In this document: positions 17,786 to 26,140 of the stretch, one piece after another
Position numbering within the stretch: position 1 is the stretch's first letter
Layout of the letters: the number at the start of each line of letters is the position of its first letter
Assembly (NCBI RefSeq): GCF_015291705.1
Contig: NZ_CP030050.1
Location: 4,464,001-4,528,000, forward strand
Source: Bradyrhizobium arachidis
Lineage (GTDB): Bacteria; Pseudomonadota; Alphaproteobacteria; Rhizobiales; Xanthobacteraceae
Length of the DNA stretch: 64,000 nt
Reading direction: 5' to 3'
Notes under the pieces: generated by a model
Databases searched by the model: none
Told to the model about the DNA's origin: nothing
Seen by the model: only the letters and a program-made list of their open reading frames with translations
Program-made: the position numbers and the translations under genes

Positions 17786-19633
17786 TCAGGTCGACGTCAG
17801 GATATCCACCTTGGCATTGGCGACGATCAGGCGGTCGGCGAGCAGTTGCGCGAGGTTGCGCATGACGCGCTCGCTGGCGCGCGGGTGCTGCTTGCGGAAG
17901 CGCTCAAAGTCCTTCAGCGGCACTTCGAACGCGGTCGCCGCCATATCCGCGAACACGTCGGCGGAGCGTGTGGTCTCGATCAGCGCCATCTCGCCGAACG
18001 CCATGCCGGCCGTGAGCGTCGCCAGCCGTACGCCGTCGGGCAGGGTGACGTGCACCGCGCCGCTGCGCAGAAAGAATAGCGCGTCGGCGGGATCGCCTGC
18101 GGTGATGATCTTCGCGCCTGACTGAAATGTCCGGATCGTGCAGATCGAGGCGAGGTCGGTCAGCTCTTCCGCGCTGAGCCCGGCCAGCAGCGGCTGCTCG
18201 TCCAGCTCGGTGGTTTCGTGGAAATCGATCGAGCCGCCATAGCGGTAGACGATCTGGTCTTCCGCCCATTCGATCGCGGTGTCGAGCAGGTAGAAGTCGC
18301 GGACGTTCTTCAGCTCCGCGGTCCACTCCCGCAGCGTATTCCATTCCCTGGAGGCGCGCCTGACGCCCGACAGCACCACCGTGACGTTCAGCACCGCGAG
18401 CTCCTCGAACGCCTCTGCCACCAGCCGCGCGCCGGCGCGGGTGGTGGAGGTGACGCGGTGCAGGTCGAAGATCACGATTTGCGGCCGCGGCCGCCCCGCC
18501 AGCCGTCGCGAGACGTAGTCGACCGCCGACAGCGACAGCGTGCCGACCAGCTCGATGATCCGTACCTCCTGCTCGTGAGCTGCGAGGATCTCGCGCTCCT
18601 GCGGCCGGCGGACGCGGCGGGACGGGCTCTTGCCGATGTCGTAGTCGGCAATGACCACGTTGCGCGCGTCGTCACTGCGGTTGAGCATGTGCAAATCGTA
18701 ATGCGAGGATAGTGCCTCGCAGACCTTGATGCCGCGCACGCTGTTGCCGTGCTTGTCGAGCCTTGGCGAGTAGCTACCGAGCCCGAGGCGGGCAGGGAGG
18801 GCGGCCAGAATGCCGCCGCCGACGCCACTCTTGGCGGGAATGCCGATCCGGTAGATCCATTCGCCGGCATAGTCATACATGCCCGACGACGTCATGACAG
18901 AGAGTGTGCGAGAGATCGCGTACGGCGTCAGCACCTGCTCGCCCGTCACCGGGTTGACGCCGCGATTGGCGAGCGTCGCCGCCATCACCGCGATGTCGCG
19001 CGCGGTGACCAGCACCGCGCATTGCCGGAAATAGACGTCGAGCACGGCCGCGACATTGCCGGAGATCACCGCATTGGTCTTGAGCAGATAGCCGATCGCG
19101 CGGTTGCGGTCGCCGGTCTGGCTTTCCGAGGTGTAGACAGCCTCGTCCACGGCGAGGTCGCGTCCCGCAAAACGGCCGAGCGCGGCGCGGATCTGCTCGA
19201 AGGCGTCAGTGCCCCTGCTGTCGTAGATCAGTCCGGTGCAGGCGATCGCGCCGGCATTGACCATCGGGTTGAACGGGTGGTTCTCGGAGTTGAGCCGGAT
19301 CGAGTTGAAGGGATCGCCCGACGGCTCGACGCCGATGGCGCTCTCGACCTTGCTCGCGCCCAAAAGATCCAGCGCCAGCGCGAACACGAACGGCTTCGAC
19401 ATCGACTGGATGGTGAAGGGCACCTGGCTGTCGCCGACCTCGTAGATATGGCCGTCCAGCGTAGCGAGGCTGATGCCGAAATAGGCAGGGTCGGCCTTGC
19501 TCAGCTCAGGAATGTAGTTGGCGACGTTGCCCGAAGTTTCGGCAGAGAATTCATTGAGGCAATTGTCCAGAAACCGCAGCAAAGGCGGTTTCGAACGGGT
19601 CCAGGCGGAAGCGAGAGGCGAGAGCGGTTTCAT
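17786..19633 (-). CDS. glsA: Glutaminase A fused to STAS and cyclic-nucleotide-binding domains
   Basis: Hydrolyses L-glutamine to glutamate and ammonia. The start is placed at 19633 (MKPLSPLAS), giving 615 residues, about twice the length of a simple glutaminase. The serine-dependent beta-lactamase-like domain covers about residues 20-310 with catalytic S77-x-x-K80 (QSMSKPF) and the conserved NPMVNAGAI. A STAS domain follows at about 355-460, and a cyclic-nucleotide-binding domain at about 485-610 with the phosphate-binding cassette FGEMALIETTRSADVFA. The gene is 21 bp downstream of the TRAP permease on the same strand. Control by cAMP/cGMP or by partner proteins is inferred from domains. Confidence 0.93.
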   Translation of the reverse strand: MKPLSPLASAWTRSKPPLLRFLDNCLNEFSAETSGNVANYIPELSKADPAYFGISLATLDGHIYEVGDSQVPFTIQSMSKPFVFALALDLLGASKVESAIGVEPSGDPFNSIRLNSENHPFNPMVNAGAIACTGLIYDSRGTDAFEQIRAALGRFAGRDLAVDEAVYTSESQTGDRNRAIGYLLKTNAVISGNVAAVLDVYFRQCAVLVTARDIAVMAATLANRGVNPVTGEQVLTPYAISRTLSVMTSSGMYDYAGEWIYRIGIPAKSGVGGGILAALPARLGLGSYSPRLDKHGNSVRGIKVCEALSSHYDLHMLNRSDDARNVVIADYDIGKSPSRRVRRPQEREILAAHEQEVRIIELVGTLSLSAVDYVSRRLAGRPRPQIVIFDLHRVTSTTRAGARLVAEAFEELAVLNVTVVLSGVRRASREWNTLREWTAELKNVRDFYLLDTAIEWAEDQIVYRYGGSIDFHETTELDEQPLLAGLSAEELTDLASICTIRTFQSGAKIITAGDPADALFFLRSGAVHVTLPDGVRLATLTAGMAFGEMALIETTRSADVFADMAATAFEVPLKDFERFRKQHPRASERVMRNLAQLLADRLIVANAKVDILTST

Positions 19634-19654
19634 CGCCCCTGTTGTGCAACGCAA

Positions 19655-21731
19655 TCAGGGCGCGCGCAACCCGTCAGGCACGGTGGCCTGTCGCCGGACG
19701 AGCAGCAGGGCGATCAACACCGTGGGTACCAGGATGGCAAGGCCGAGCAGCGTCACCTGCATCTGCGACAGCGGCATGATCCCGCCGCCTGGCGTGGCGA
19801 CCACGAAGCCGCCGATGACAAGCAGCACGCGGATCGGCCATTCCAGTGCGCCGGTCCCGCGCAAGTCGCCGACGAAGGACTGGTAGCCCTGGATGCCGCC
19901 GCAGATGAACATCGTGCCGAATGCGGCGAGCCCCATCAGGCCGAGGCCGGCGAGATAGGGGCTCGGGCCCTGCAGCACCAGCGCCGGATTGAGCACGAAG
20001 AAGAACGGGATGAAATAGATGATGCTGCCGACCCACATCGATTCCCATCCGGTCTTCATCGCCGGCGAGCCAGCAATGCCTGCGGCCGCGAAGGAGGCGA
20101 TCGCGACCGGCGGGGTGATCGAGGACAGCATGCCCCAGTAGAAGATGAACATGTGCACGGCCATCTTGTTGAGCCCAAGCTTCTCCAGCGCCGGCGCGAC
20201 CAGGATGGCGAGGAAGATGTAGCAGGCCGTCGTCGTCAGCCCGAGGCCGAGGATCAGGCTGGTGAGGGCGCACATGCCGAGCAGCAGGAACGGATTGTCG
20301 CCGGCGATGTGCAAGAGGTCATTGGCAAGGCTCGATACCACACCGGTCATCGAGAACGCGCCGATCAGGAGACCGCAGCCCGCGAGGATGCCGACCAGCT
20401 CGACGAAGGTGCGGCCGTTGACCTCGAGGAACTTGCCGATGGTCGCGAGCGTCCAGCGGGTGTCCTTGGAGAAGAACTGGTTGAGCACGAGCAGCAGCGC
20501 GGTCGCATAGAACGGCGCGTGACTCTCTCGCTTGAAATAGAGCAGCATCACGATCAGGAGCGCGATGACGAAGACGTAGTACCAGCCGTCCTTGATCGTA
20601 TCCATGATCCGCGGCAGCTCGGCGCGCGGAATGCCCTTCAACCCGTGACGGGCGGCATAGGCATCGACCTGCATGAACAGGCCGACATAATAGAGCGCCG
20701 CCGGGATGATCGCGGCGACCGCGACGTCGGCGTAGCTGACATTGAGGAACTGCGCGATGACGAAAGCGGTCGCGCCCATCACCGGCGGTGCCAGCACGGC
20801 ACCGGTGGAGGCGCAGGCCTCGATCGCGCCGGCATAGGAGGCGCGAAAGCCGCTCTTCTTCATGACGGGGATGGTCATGGTGCCGGCGGTCAGCACGTTG
20901 GAGATGATCGAGCCGGACATCATGCCGAGCAGGCCGCTCGCAAAGATGCAGACCTTCGCCGCGCCGCCGCGGAAGGTCCCGCACAGCGCGAAGGCGAGGT
21001 TGATGAAGAACTTTCCAGCGCCGGTCATCATCAGCGCGGTACCGAACCAGGAAGCCGATCACGGTGTCGGCAAAGGCCTGAATGGGAATGCCGAGCAGGC
21101 TCTCGCCCGAGAGCACGTGATAGGCGGTGGCCTGTTCGATCGTGGACTGCGTGCCGCGGAACGGCCCGAGCCAGCCGGCTTCCGCGAACAGGGGATAGAC
21201 GGTGAAGGGCAGCACGCTCAGCAGCAGGCTCCAGCCGCCGGTGCGGCGAAGCGCCTCCATCAGCATCGCCCACATCACGAGGCCCGCGGCGATCACGGTG
21301 TTCGGCGCGCCGCCGAATTCCCAGCCGGCCTCGGCGGCCTTGCGCACGTTCGACATCAGCAGCAATGCCGCAGCGAAGGTCACGACGAAGAAGACGAGGT
21401 CGTACCAGGGAATGCGGTCGAGCGGCGCGCGCTCGGTGCCCGGGAAGATCAGGAAGGTGAAGGGCAGCATCAGGGCGATCAGGAGATAGAAATACTCCGT
21501 GTTGAGCTGGGTGTAGCCGATGAAGAAGCGCAGCGAGAATTGCTGGTTGATGCAGAGCAGGATGGTCGCCGCGGTCGCGACGATCAGCGTCCAGCGCCAG
21601 GCGCCGCGCAACGTGCGCACGCGGGTGACCTCGGCCTCCTGCATGTTGCCGGCGGCACCGTGCGGATCGTCGAACACGATCCGCTTGGTCTCGTCCTTGG
21701 GGCCGGTGGAGGTGGAAGCAGAAGACATCAT
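19655..21731 (-). pseudogene. TRAP transporter fused 4TM/12TM permease interrupted by a frameshift
   Basis: The gene would encode about 690 residues of the fused small and large TRAP permease that works with TAXI binding proteins. The first part (from 21731) reads through SLLGIPIQAFADTVIGFLV; at about 21047 the frame changes and continues as FGTALMMTGAGKFFINLAF to the stop at 19655. Both halves are otherwise intact with many membrane segments. One extra base (G at 21047) or a two-base loss of a GT pair explains the break. Without repair the protein ends in an unrelated tail that runs out of frame to about 20319. It may be a true recent pseudogene or a sequencing error. Confidence 0.85.
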
Positions 21732-21765
21732 CGACCCCGCGCGTGGGCTGGTAACAGCTGGTGGA

Positions 21766-22932
21766 CTAGTCCTCGAACCCGTTCGGCATGTCGGCTTTCG
21801 CCAGCGCCGCGGCGCGCGCCTTCATCCAGCCGTCGAGGAAGGCCTTGTCATCCGACGGCGGATTGGACTTGCCGTACTCCGCCCAAGCCGCAGCGAGCAC
21901 CTCCTGGCGCTTGAACAGCTTGTTGTTGTGCGCCTCCTGCGCATCAGACCATTGTCCGGCTTCTTTCAGCGCCTTCACCGCGCCGGGGTGCACGGGCACC
22001 ACCCAGTTCTTGGTCTGGCGGTCGGCGGCGAGGCCGCCGGCGCCGGGCGCGGAGTCCTTGTAGGCATCGTAGTTCACGATCATCGCTTTCGTCATCGCAT
22101 AGACCTGATCGGCCGGTTGCGTGGCGTAGGCGACGAAGATCGGGTAGGGGTAGTTGCCGAGCTCGACCGGCTTCTCCGGCGAGATGCCGGCGCCGCAGGT
22201 CGCGACTTGCGGGAAGAAGAACGAGCCGACCTTCTGCATCCGCGCCCAGCCTTCCTTGTCCTTGGCGGGCAACGGCGGCCAGATCAGGCCGCGTGGCGAG
22301 GTCTCGGCTTCCTTGGCGGGGCCGGTGATGGTGGTGCCGAAGGCGGCATCGACGTCGTTGTTGATCAAGCCTTTCCACATCGCGCCGTAGCTGGCGAACT
22401 CGACGGCCTTGACGTCCTTCTGCGTCAGGCCGGCGAAGGCGAGCACCGCGAGCGAGTTCTGGTTCAGCGCGGGCGAGCCGACGACGAAGCCGACGCGCTT
22501 GCCTTTCAGGTCTTTCAGTTCTTTCACGCCGGTATCGGCTGCGACGCCAAGCGAACCGCAATTGCAATCGACGCTCGAGAGCATGATCTGGAGCGGCTGC
22601 GGGCCCCATTCCTTTGCGCCGAACTCGAACACGCCTTCCTGCGCGAAATAGGTGCCAGATCCCATCGCGGATGACGCCGCGCGCTTGGCACGCAGCGGTG
22701 CAAGCCGCGCAACATCGTTGCCGGCGGGGAGCACGCGCACGTCGGTGCTATACTTGTCCTTCATCATCTTGCCGACGCCGACCGCGATGTTGAAGCCGGC
22801 AGTGCCGGTGTCATAGGCGGTGAAGGTCAATGTCGCCGGCAGCTTGATGTCTTCGGCGAACGCATAGCGTGTAGACGCAAAAGAAATGCCCGCAACCAAG
22901 GCAGGCGCGAGCACGATCAGCCCACGAAACAT
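21766..22932 (-). CDS. TAXI-family TRAP transporter solute-binding protein
   Basis: 388-residue periplasmic binding protein with a Sec signal (MFRGLIVLAPALVAGISFAS, cleavage probably after YAFA). The mature protein begins with LTFTAYDTGTAGFNIAVGVGK and shows the TAXI pattern of a GSxTY-like ligand loop and LKDLKGKRVGF. GGAGGG precedes ATG at 22932. It is the first gene of a TRAP-permease-glutaminase operon. Glutamate/glutamine are known ligands of characterised TAXI proteins, which agrees with the glutaminase downstream; the ligand here is inferred. Confidence 0.92.
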   Translation of the reverse strand: MFRGLIVLAPALVAGISFASTRYAFAEDIKLPATLTFTAYDTGTAGFNIAVGVGKMMKDKYSTDVRVLPAGNDVARLAPLRAKRAASSAMGSGTYFAQEGVFEFGAKEWGPQPLQIMLSSVDCNCGSLGVAADTGVKELKDLKGKRVGFVVGSPALNQNSLAVLAFAGLTQKDVKAVEFASYGAMWKGLINNDVDAAFGTTITGPAKEAETSPRGLIWPPLPAKDKEGWARMQKVGSFFFPQVATCGAGISPEKPVELGNYPYPIFVAYATQPADQVYAMTKAMIVNYDAYKDSAPGAGGLAADRQTKNWVVPVHPGAVKALKEAGQWSDAQEAHNNKLFKRQEVLAAAWAEYGKSNPPSDDKAFLDGWMKARAAALAKADMPNGFED

Positions 22933-22979
22933 GTTTCCCTCCAATGATCCCCGCTTTCGCGCGAGGATCTTCTTACTTT

Positions 22980-23006
22980 GTTTGAAACAGATTTTTGTTT
23001 GAACAG
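22980..23006. promoter_or_regulatory. Tandem direct repeat upstream of the TRAP operon
   Basis: GTTTGAAACAG (22980-22990) and GTTTGAACAG (22997-23006) repeat 17 bp apart, about 1.6 helical turns, in an AT-rich stretch 48-74 bp upstream of the TAXI start. This is a likely promoter/regulator-binding region for the leftward TRAP operon. No regulator is assigned. The rest of 22933-23132 shows no gene. Confidence 0.35.
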
Positions 23007-23132
23007 ATCATGTCACCGCGATCAGGCAATGGCAACGCCGTACCGCGACCACAGGAATTGTGCAGACAGATTGTCGCGCGCCCAAGGATGACGACGCAAA
23101 GATTGCGCAACCATGGCTGCGACGTATGCGCA

Positions 23133-23354
23133 TTAACTCGCGACGATCGCGATCGCCTGTCCTTCGGCAACGAGATCGTCGAGCTTGACGAGGAGCGATG
23201 TGATCGTGCCGCTCGCAGGTGAGGGTACTGGGATCTCCATCTTCATCGCCTCGACCACCACAACGTCGTCGCCATCCGCAACGGTTCCTCCAACTTGCAC
23301 GGGAGTTGCGCAGATTCGTCCCGCGACCTCCGTGACGATCTTAATTTCTGGCAT
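23133..23354 (-). CDS. Stand-alone biotinyl carrier protein (BCCP-like)
   Basis: 73-residue biotin carboxyl carrier domain. The biotinylation motif EAMKM is at 35-39 with Lys38 as acceptor, in the correct hammerhead context (VEAMKMEIPVPSPASGTI). The start at 23354 (MPEIKI) gives a complete domain; an upstream ATG would add nine residues. It is divergent from an IclR regulator and a carboxyltransferase gene and probably carries CO2 for that enzyme. No biotin carboxylase is encoded in the window, so that subunit must come from elsewhere. Confidence 0.92.
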   Translation of the reverse strand: MPEIKIVTEVAGRICATPVQVGGTVADGDDVVVVEAMKMEIPVPSPASGTITSLLVKLDDLVAEGQAIAIVAS

Positions 23355-23409
23355 GCCATCGCCTTTTTGTTGTCGTCGCAAAATGCCTGAGGTAGCGTCG
23401 TCTGCAAGT

Positions 23410-23433
23410 GGAATTTAATTCCGCAGAGCGGAA
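23410..23433. promoter_or_regulatory. Putative IclR-type operator in the BCCP-regulator divergent promoter
   Basis: Two overlapping perfect palindromes lie between the divergent genes: GGAATTTAATTCC (23410-23422) and TTCCGCAGAGCGGAA (23419-23433). The TTCCGC-3-GCGGAA arrangement is typical of IclR-family operators. They end 15 bp before the regulator start, consistent with autoregulation and control of the biotinyl gene. Confidence 0.6.
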
Positions 23434-23448
23434 CAGACGGTAGGGAAC

Positions 23449-24423
23449 ATGGGACGACGATCGGAGCGGTTGAGTAGGCAAGGTGCGCTCGCTGGCGACG
23501 CCGGCGAGGGCGATGTCATCCAGGTGGTGTCGCGCGCGTTCGACGTGTTGCGATGCTTCGAGGGCCACGAGGCGAGGCTCGGCAATCTCGAGATTTCGAA
23601 TCGCTGCGGTCTGCCGCGATCGACGGTGTCGCGGCTCACGCATACGCTGACCCGCATGGGCCAGCTGGTCTATCTGCCGCGCGATCAGAAATATCGCATC
23701 GGCCCGAGCGCGGTGGCGATGAGCGCCTCGATGATGAAGGGCGCGCAGCTGCGTAGCATGATCCGCCAGCGGCTCCAGGAAGTCGCCGAGCAGCTGCCAG
23801 GCACGGTCGGCTTCGTCGTCCCCGATCGCTTCCATCTCGTCTATCTTCAGTTCGCGCGCTCGGCCGCGGCGCTCGGCCTGCACGAGGGCACCGGCAGCCG
23901 CATCTCGATGGCGTCGACCGCCGCGGGCGCGGCCTATACGGCGGCGCTGGCACCTGAAGTCGGCGACGCCTTCATCGCGGAGATGGAGCGCGAAGCGCCC
24001 GAGGCTGTGAAGATCCTGAGGCCCCGGATCGAGGCCAACCGTCAGTCGCTGCGCGAGCGCGGCTATGTCGTGGCCTGCGGCTTGTGGAGCCCGCACATCA
24101 ATGGTCTCGCGGTACCGATCTGGTCGCCGCAATATCAGACCTTTGTCGTCATCACGATCGGGCTTCTGTCTGCGATGTATGACGAAGAGCGTCTGCATGC
24201 CGAAGTCGCGCCGCTGATGCTCGCACTCGGCCGCTCGCTCGGCAGCCTGATGGAGGGCGCGGAAGGCGACGCGTTCGCTAACCGTATCTCACGCAAACCG
24301 GTCGCCATGGCCGTGCACAACAATAACAAGCCGATCCATTCGGAGGGAGTGAATGAACTGGAAGCCGGAACTCGACGAGCTCGCCCGGCGCGAAGCCTTC
24401 GCGCGGGAGATGGGCGGCGTTGA
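23449..24423 (+). CDS. IclR-family transcriptional regulator
   Basis: 324-residue regulator. Winged helix-turn-helix at about 25-85 (VSRAFDVLRCFEG ... LPRSTVSRLTHTL), followed by the IclR effector-binding domain with HEGTGSRISMASTAAGAAY and a typical GYVVACGLWSPHINGLAVPI. AGGGAAC precedes ATG. The last 70 bp overlap the carboxyltransferase gene in another frame, an unusually long overlap; the C-terminal basic tail (RRARPARSLRAGDGRR) is probably non-essential. It most likely controls the adjacent carboxylase genes through the palindromes just upstream. Confidence 0.9.
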   Translation: MGRRSERLSRQGALAGDAGEGDVIQVVSRAFDVLRCFEGHEARLGNLEISNRCGLPRSTVSRLTHTLTRMGQLVYLPRDQKYRIGPSAVAMSASMMKGAQLRSMIRQRLQEVAEQLPGTVGFVVPDRFHLVYLQFARSAAALGLHEGTGSRISMASTAAGAAYTAALAPEVGDAFIAEMEREAPEAVKILRPRIEANRQSLRERGYVVACGLWSPHINGLAVPIWSPQYQTFVVITIGLLSAMYDEERLHAEVAPLMLALGRSLGSLMEGAEGDAFANRISRKPVAMAVHNNNKPIHSEGVNELEAGTRRARPARSLRAGDGRR

Positions 24424-25912
24424 CAAGGTCAAGCGACAGCATGACCAGGGCCGGCTGACTGTTCGGGAGCGCATCGACAAACTGATCGACAAGGGCAGCT
24501 TCCACGAGATCGGTGCCGTCTCCGGCATCGGTGAGTACGATTCCAGCGGCGATCTGAAGAAACTGACGCCGGCGAACTGCGTGTTCGGCCGCGCCCGCGT
24601 CGACGGCCGCACTGTTGTGGTCGTCGGCGACGATTTCACCGTGCGCGGCGGATCTGCGGATGCCTCCATTTCCGCAAAGCCCTTGATGGCAGAGGAGATG
24701 GCGCACGACTTCCGTCTGCCCATCATCCGGATCATCGAAGGGTCCGGCGGCGGCGGCTCGGTCAAGACCATCGAGACCAAGGGCGCGGCGAATTTGCCGG
24801 GCGGTATCGGCGGCACGCGCTGGTATCGCTTCACGACGGAGAACCTGTCGCGGGTGCCGGTGGTCGCGCTCGGTCTCGGTTCGGTCGCAGGCCTCGGTGC
24901 GGCGCGTCTTGCCGCCAGCCACTATTCCATCATGACGCGGAAGTCCGCGATGTTCGTCGCGGGGCCGCCGGTGGTGAAGGCGCTGGGGCAGGACCTCTCG
25001 AAGGAAGAGCTCGGCGGCGCTGACATCCAGACTCGCGCCGGCGCGGTCGATCATGCGGTCGACACCGAGGAGGAGGCGTTCGCCTGCGCGCGGCGCTTCC
25101 TCTCTTATCTGCCGTCGTCGGTCTACGAGTTGCCGCCGACCTTGCCCTGCACCGACAATCCTGAACGTGGCGACGAAGCGCTGATGAACGCGGTGCCGCG
25201 CAACCGCAAGCAGGTCTACAAGATGCGGCCGATCATCGAGTCGGTCGTCGACAAGGGCTCGTTCTTCGAGGTCGCCAAGAATTTTGGCAAGCCGATCATC
25301 GTCGGTCTCGCCCGGCTCGAGGGCCGGGCGGTGATGGTGCTCGCCAGCGACAGCTTTCACTATGGCGGCTCCTGGACCGCGGATGCCTGCCAGAAGGTGG
25401 TGCGCTGGGTCGACTTCGCGGAAACTTTCCATCTGCCGGTCGTCTATCTCATGGACTGCCCCGGCTTCATGATCGGCCTCGACGCCGAGAAGGCGGCGAC
25501 CATCCGCCACGGCGTCCGCGCCATGGCCGCGGTCAACCAGACCACTGTGCCCTGGTGCACCGTGATCCTGCGCAACGCCTTCGGGGTTGCCGGCGTGGTG
25601 CATCAACCCGCCGACCGCTTCTCGATCCGCTACGCCTGGCCGTCGGCCTATTGGGGCTCGCTGCCGCTCGAAGGCGGCATCGAGGCCGCCTACCGCGCCG
25701 ACATTGATGCGGCCGAGGACAAGGCGGAGAAGCTGAAGGAGATCGAGTCGCGGCTGAACAAGCTGCGCTCGCCGTTCCGCTCGGCCGAAAAGTTCTGGGT
25801 CGAGGAGATCATCGATCCCCGCAAGACGCGGTCGCTGTTGTGCGAGTTCGCGCGGCTGGCCGAGCCCTTGCGCAAAGCCGGGCCACCGGAGAACATGACG
25901 ATCAGGCCGTAG
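24353..25912 (+). CDS. Acyl-CoA carboxylase carboxyltransferase (beta) subunit
   Basis: 519-residue biotin-dependent carboxyltransferase of the PccB/MccB family. The N-terminal RLTVRERIDKLIDKGSFHEIG is diagnostic, and oxyanion-forming Gly-rich loops appear as SGGGGS and near GLDAEKAA; FAETFHLPVVYLMDCPGFMIG is the conserved CoA/biotin-site region. GGAGGGAG lies before ATG. It is likely to pair with the stand-alone biotinyl protein across the IclR gene. The acyl-CoA substrate is not obvious; motifs are less typical than those of propionyl-CoA carboxylase. Confidence 0.92.
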   Translation: MNWKPELDELARREAFAREMGGVDKVKRQHDQGRLTVRERIDKLIDKGSFHEIGAVSGIGEYDSSGDLKKLTPANCVFGRARVDGRTVVVVGDDFTVRGGSADASISAKPLMAEEMAHDFRLPIIRIIEGSGGGGSVKTIETKGAANLPGGIGGTRWYRFTTENLSRVPVVALGLGSVAGLGAARLAASHYSIMTRKSAMFVAGPPVVKALGQDLSKEELGGADIQTRAGAVDHAVDTEEEAFACARRFLSYLPSSVYELPPTLPCTDNPERGDEALMNAVPRNRKQVYKMRPIIESVVDKGSFFEVAKNFGKPIIVGLARLEGRAVMVLASDSFHYGGSWTADACQKVVRWVDFAETFHLPVVYLMDCPGFMIGLDAEKAATIRHGVRAMAAVNQTTVPWCTVILRNAFGVAGVVHQPADRFSIRYAWPSAYWGSLPLEGGIEAAYRADIDAAEDKAEKLKEIESRLNKLRSPFRSAEKFWVEEIIDPRKTRSLLCEFARLAEPLRKAGPPENMTIRP

Positions 25913-25940
25913 ACGCGGCTGAGGCACAAACTCCATCACC

Positions 25941-26053
25941 GTCATCCTGAGGCGCTCGTCCTGCGACGCAGGACGAGCCTCGAACGACGACGGCCCGGCT
26001 GCATCGGGGCCGTGCATCCTTCGAGGCCCGCTGCGCGGGCGCCTCAGGATGAC
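25941..26053. repeat. Dispersed palindromic repeat, family F
   Basis: Starts gtcatcctgaggcgc and ends gcgcctcaggatgac, with a nested hairpin cgtcctgcgacgcaggacg. A long inverted repeat between the carboxyltransferase and the GMC oxidoreductase; possible terminator. Only one copy of this family is seen here. Confidence 0.75.
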
Positions 26054-26140
26054 GGGTCGATGGCGACGCAATCAAGCCTTCCATCGCGTCGCAATCCCGC
26101 GCTATCCTCCCTGAAACAAGAACAAGAGGAAGCGCCAATC

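Noticed and set aside
21031..21053. Programmed frameshift in the TRAP permease
   Set aside because: No slippery heptamer or downstream pseudoknot is evident; an indel mutation or sequencing error is simpler.
18749..21205. An 818-codon plus-strand open frame across the glutaminase and TRAP permease
   Set aside because: Antisense to two recognisable genes, with low-complexity Arg/Asp/Glu/Gly sequence and no domain.
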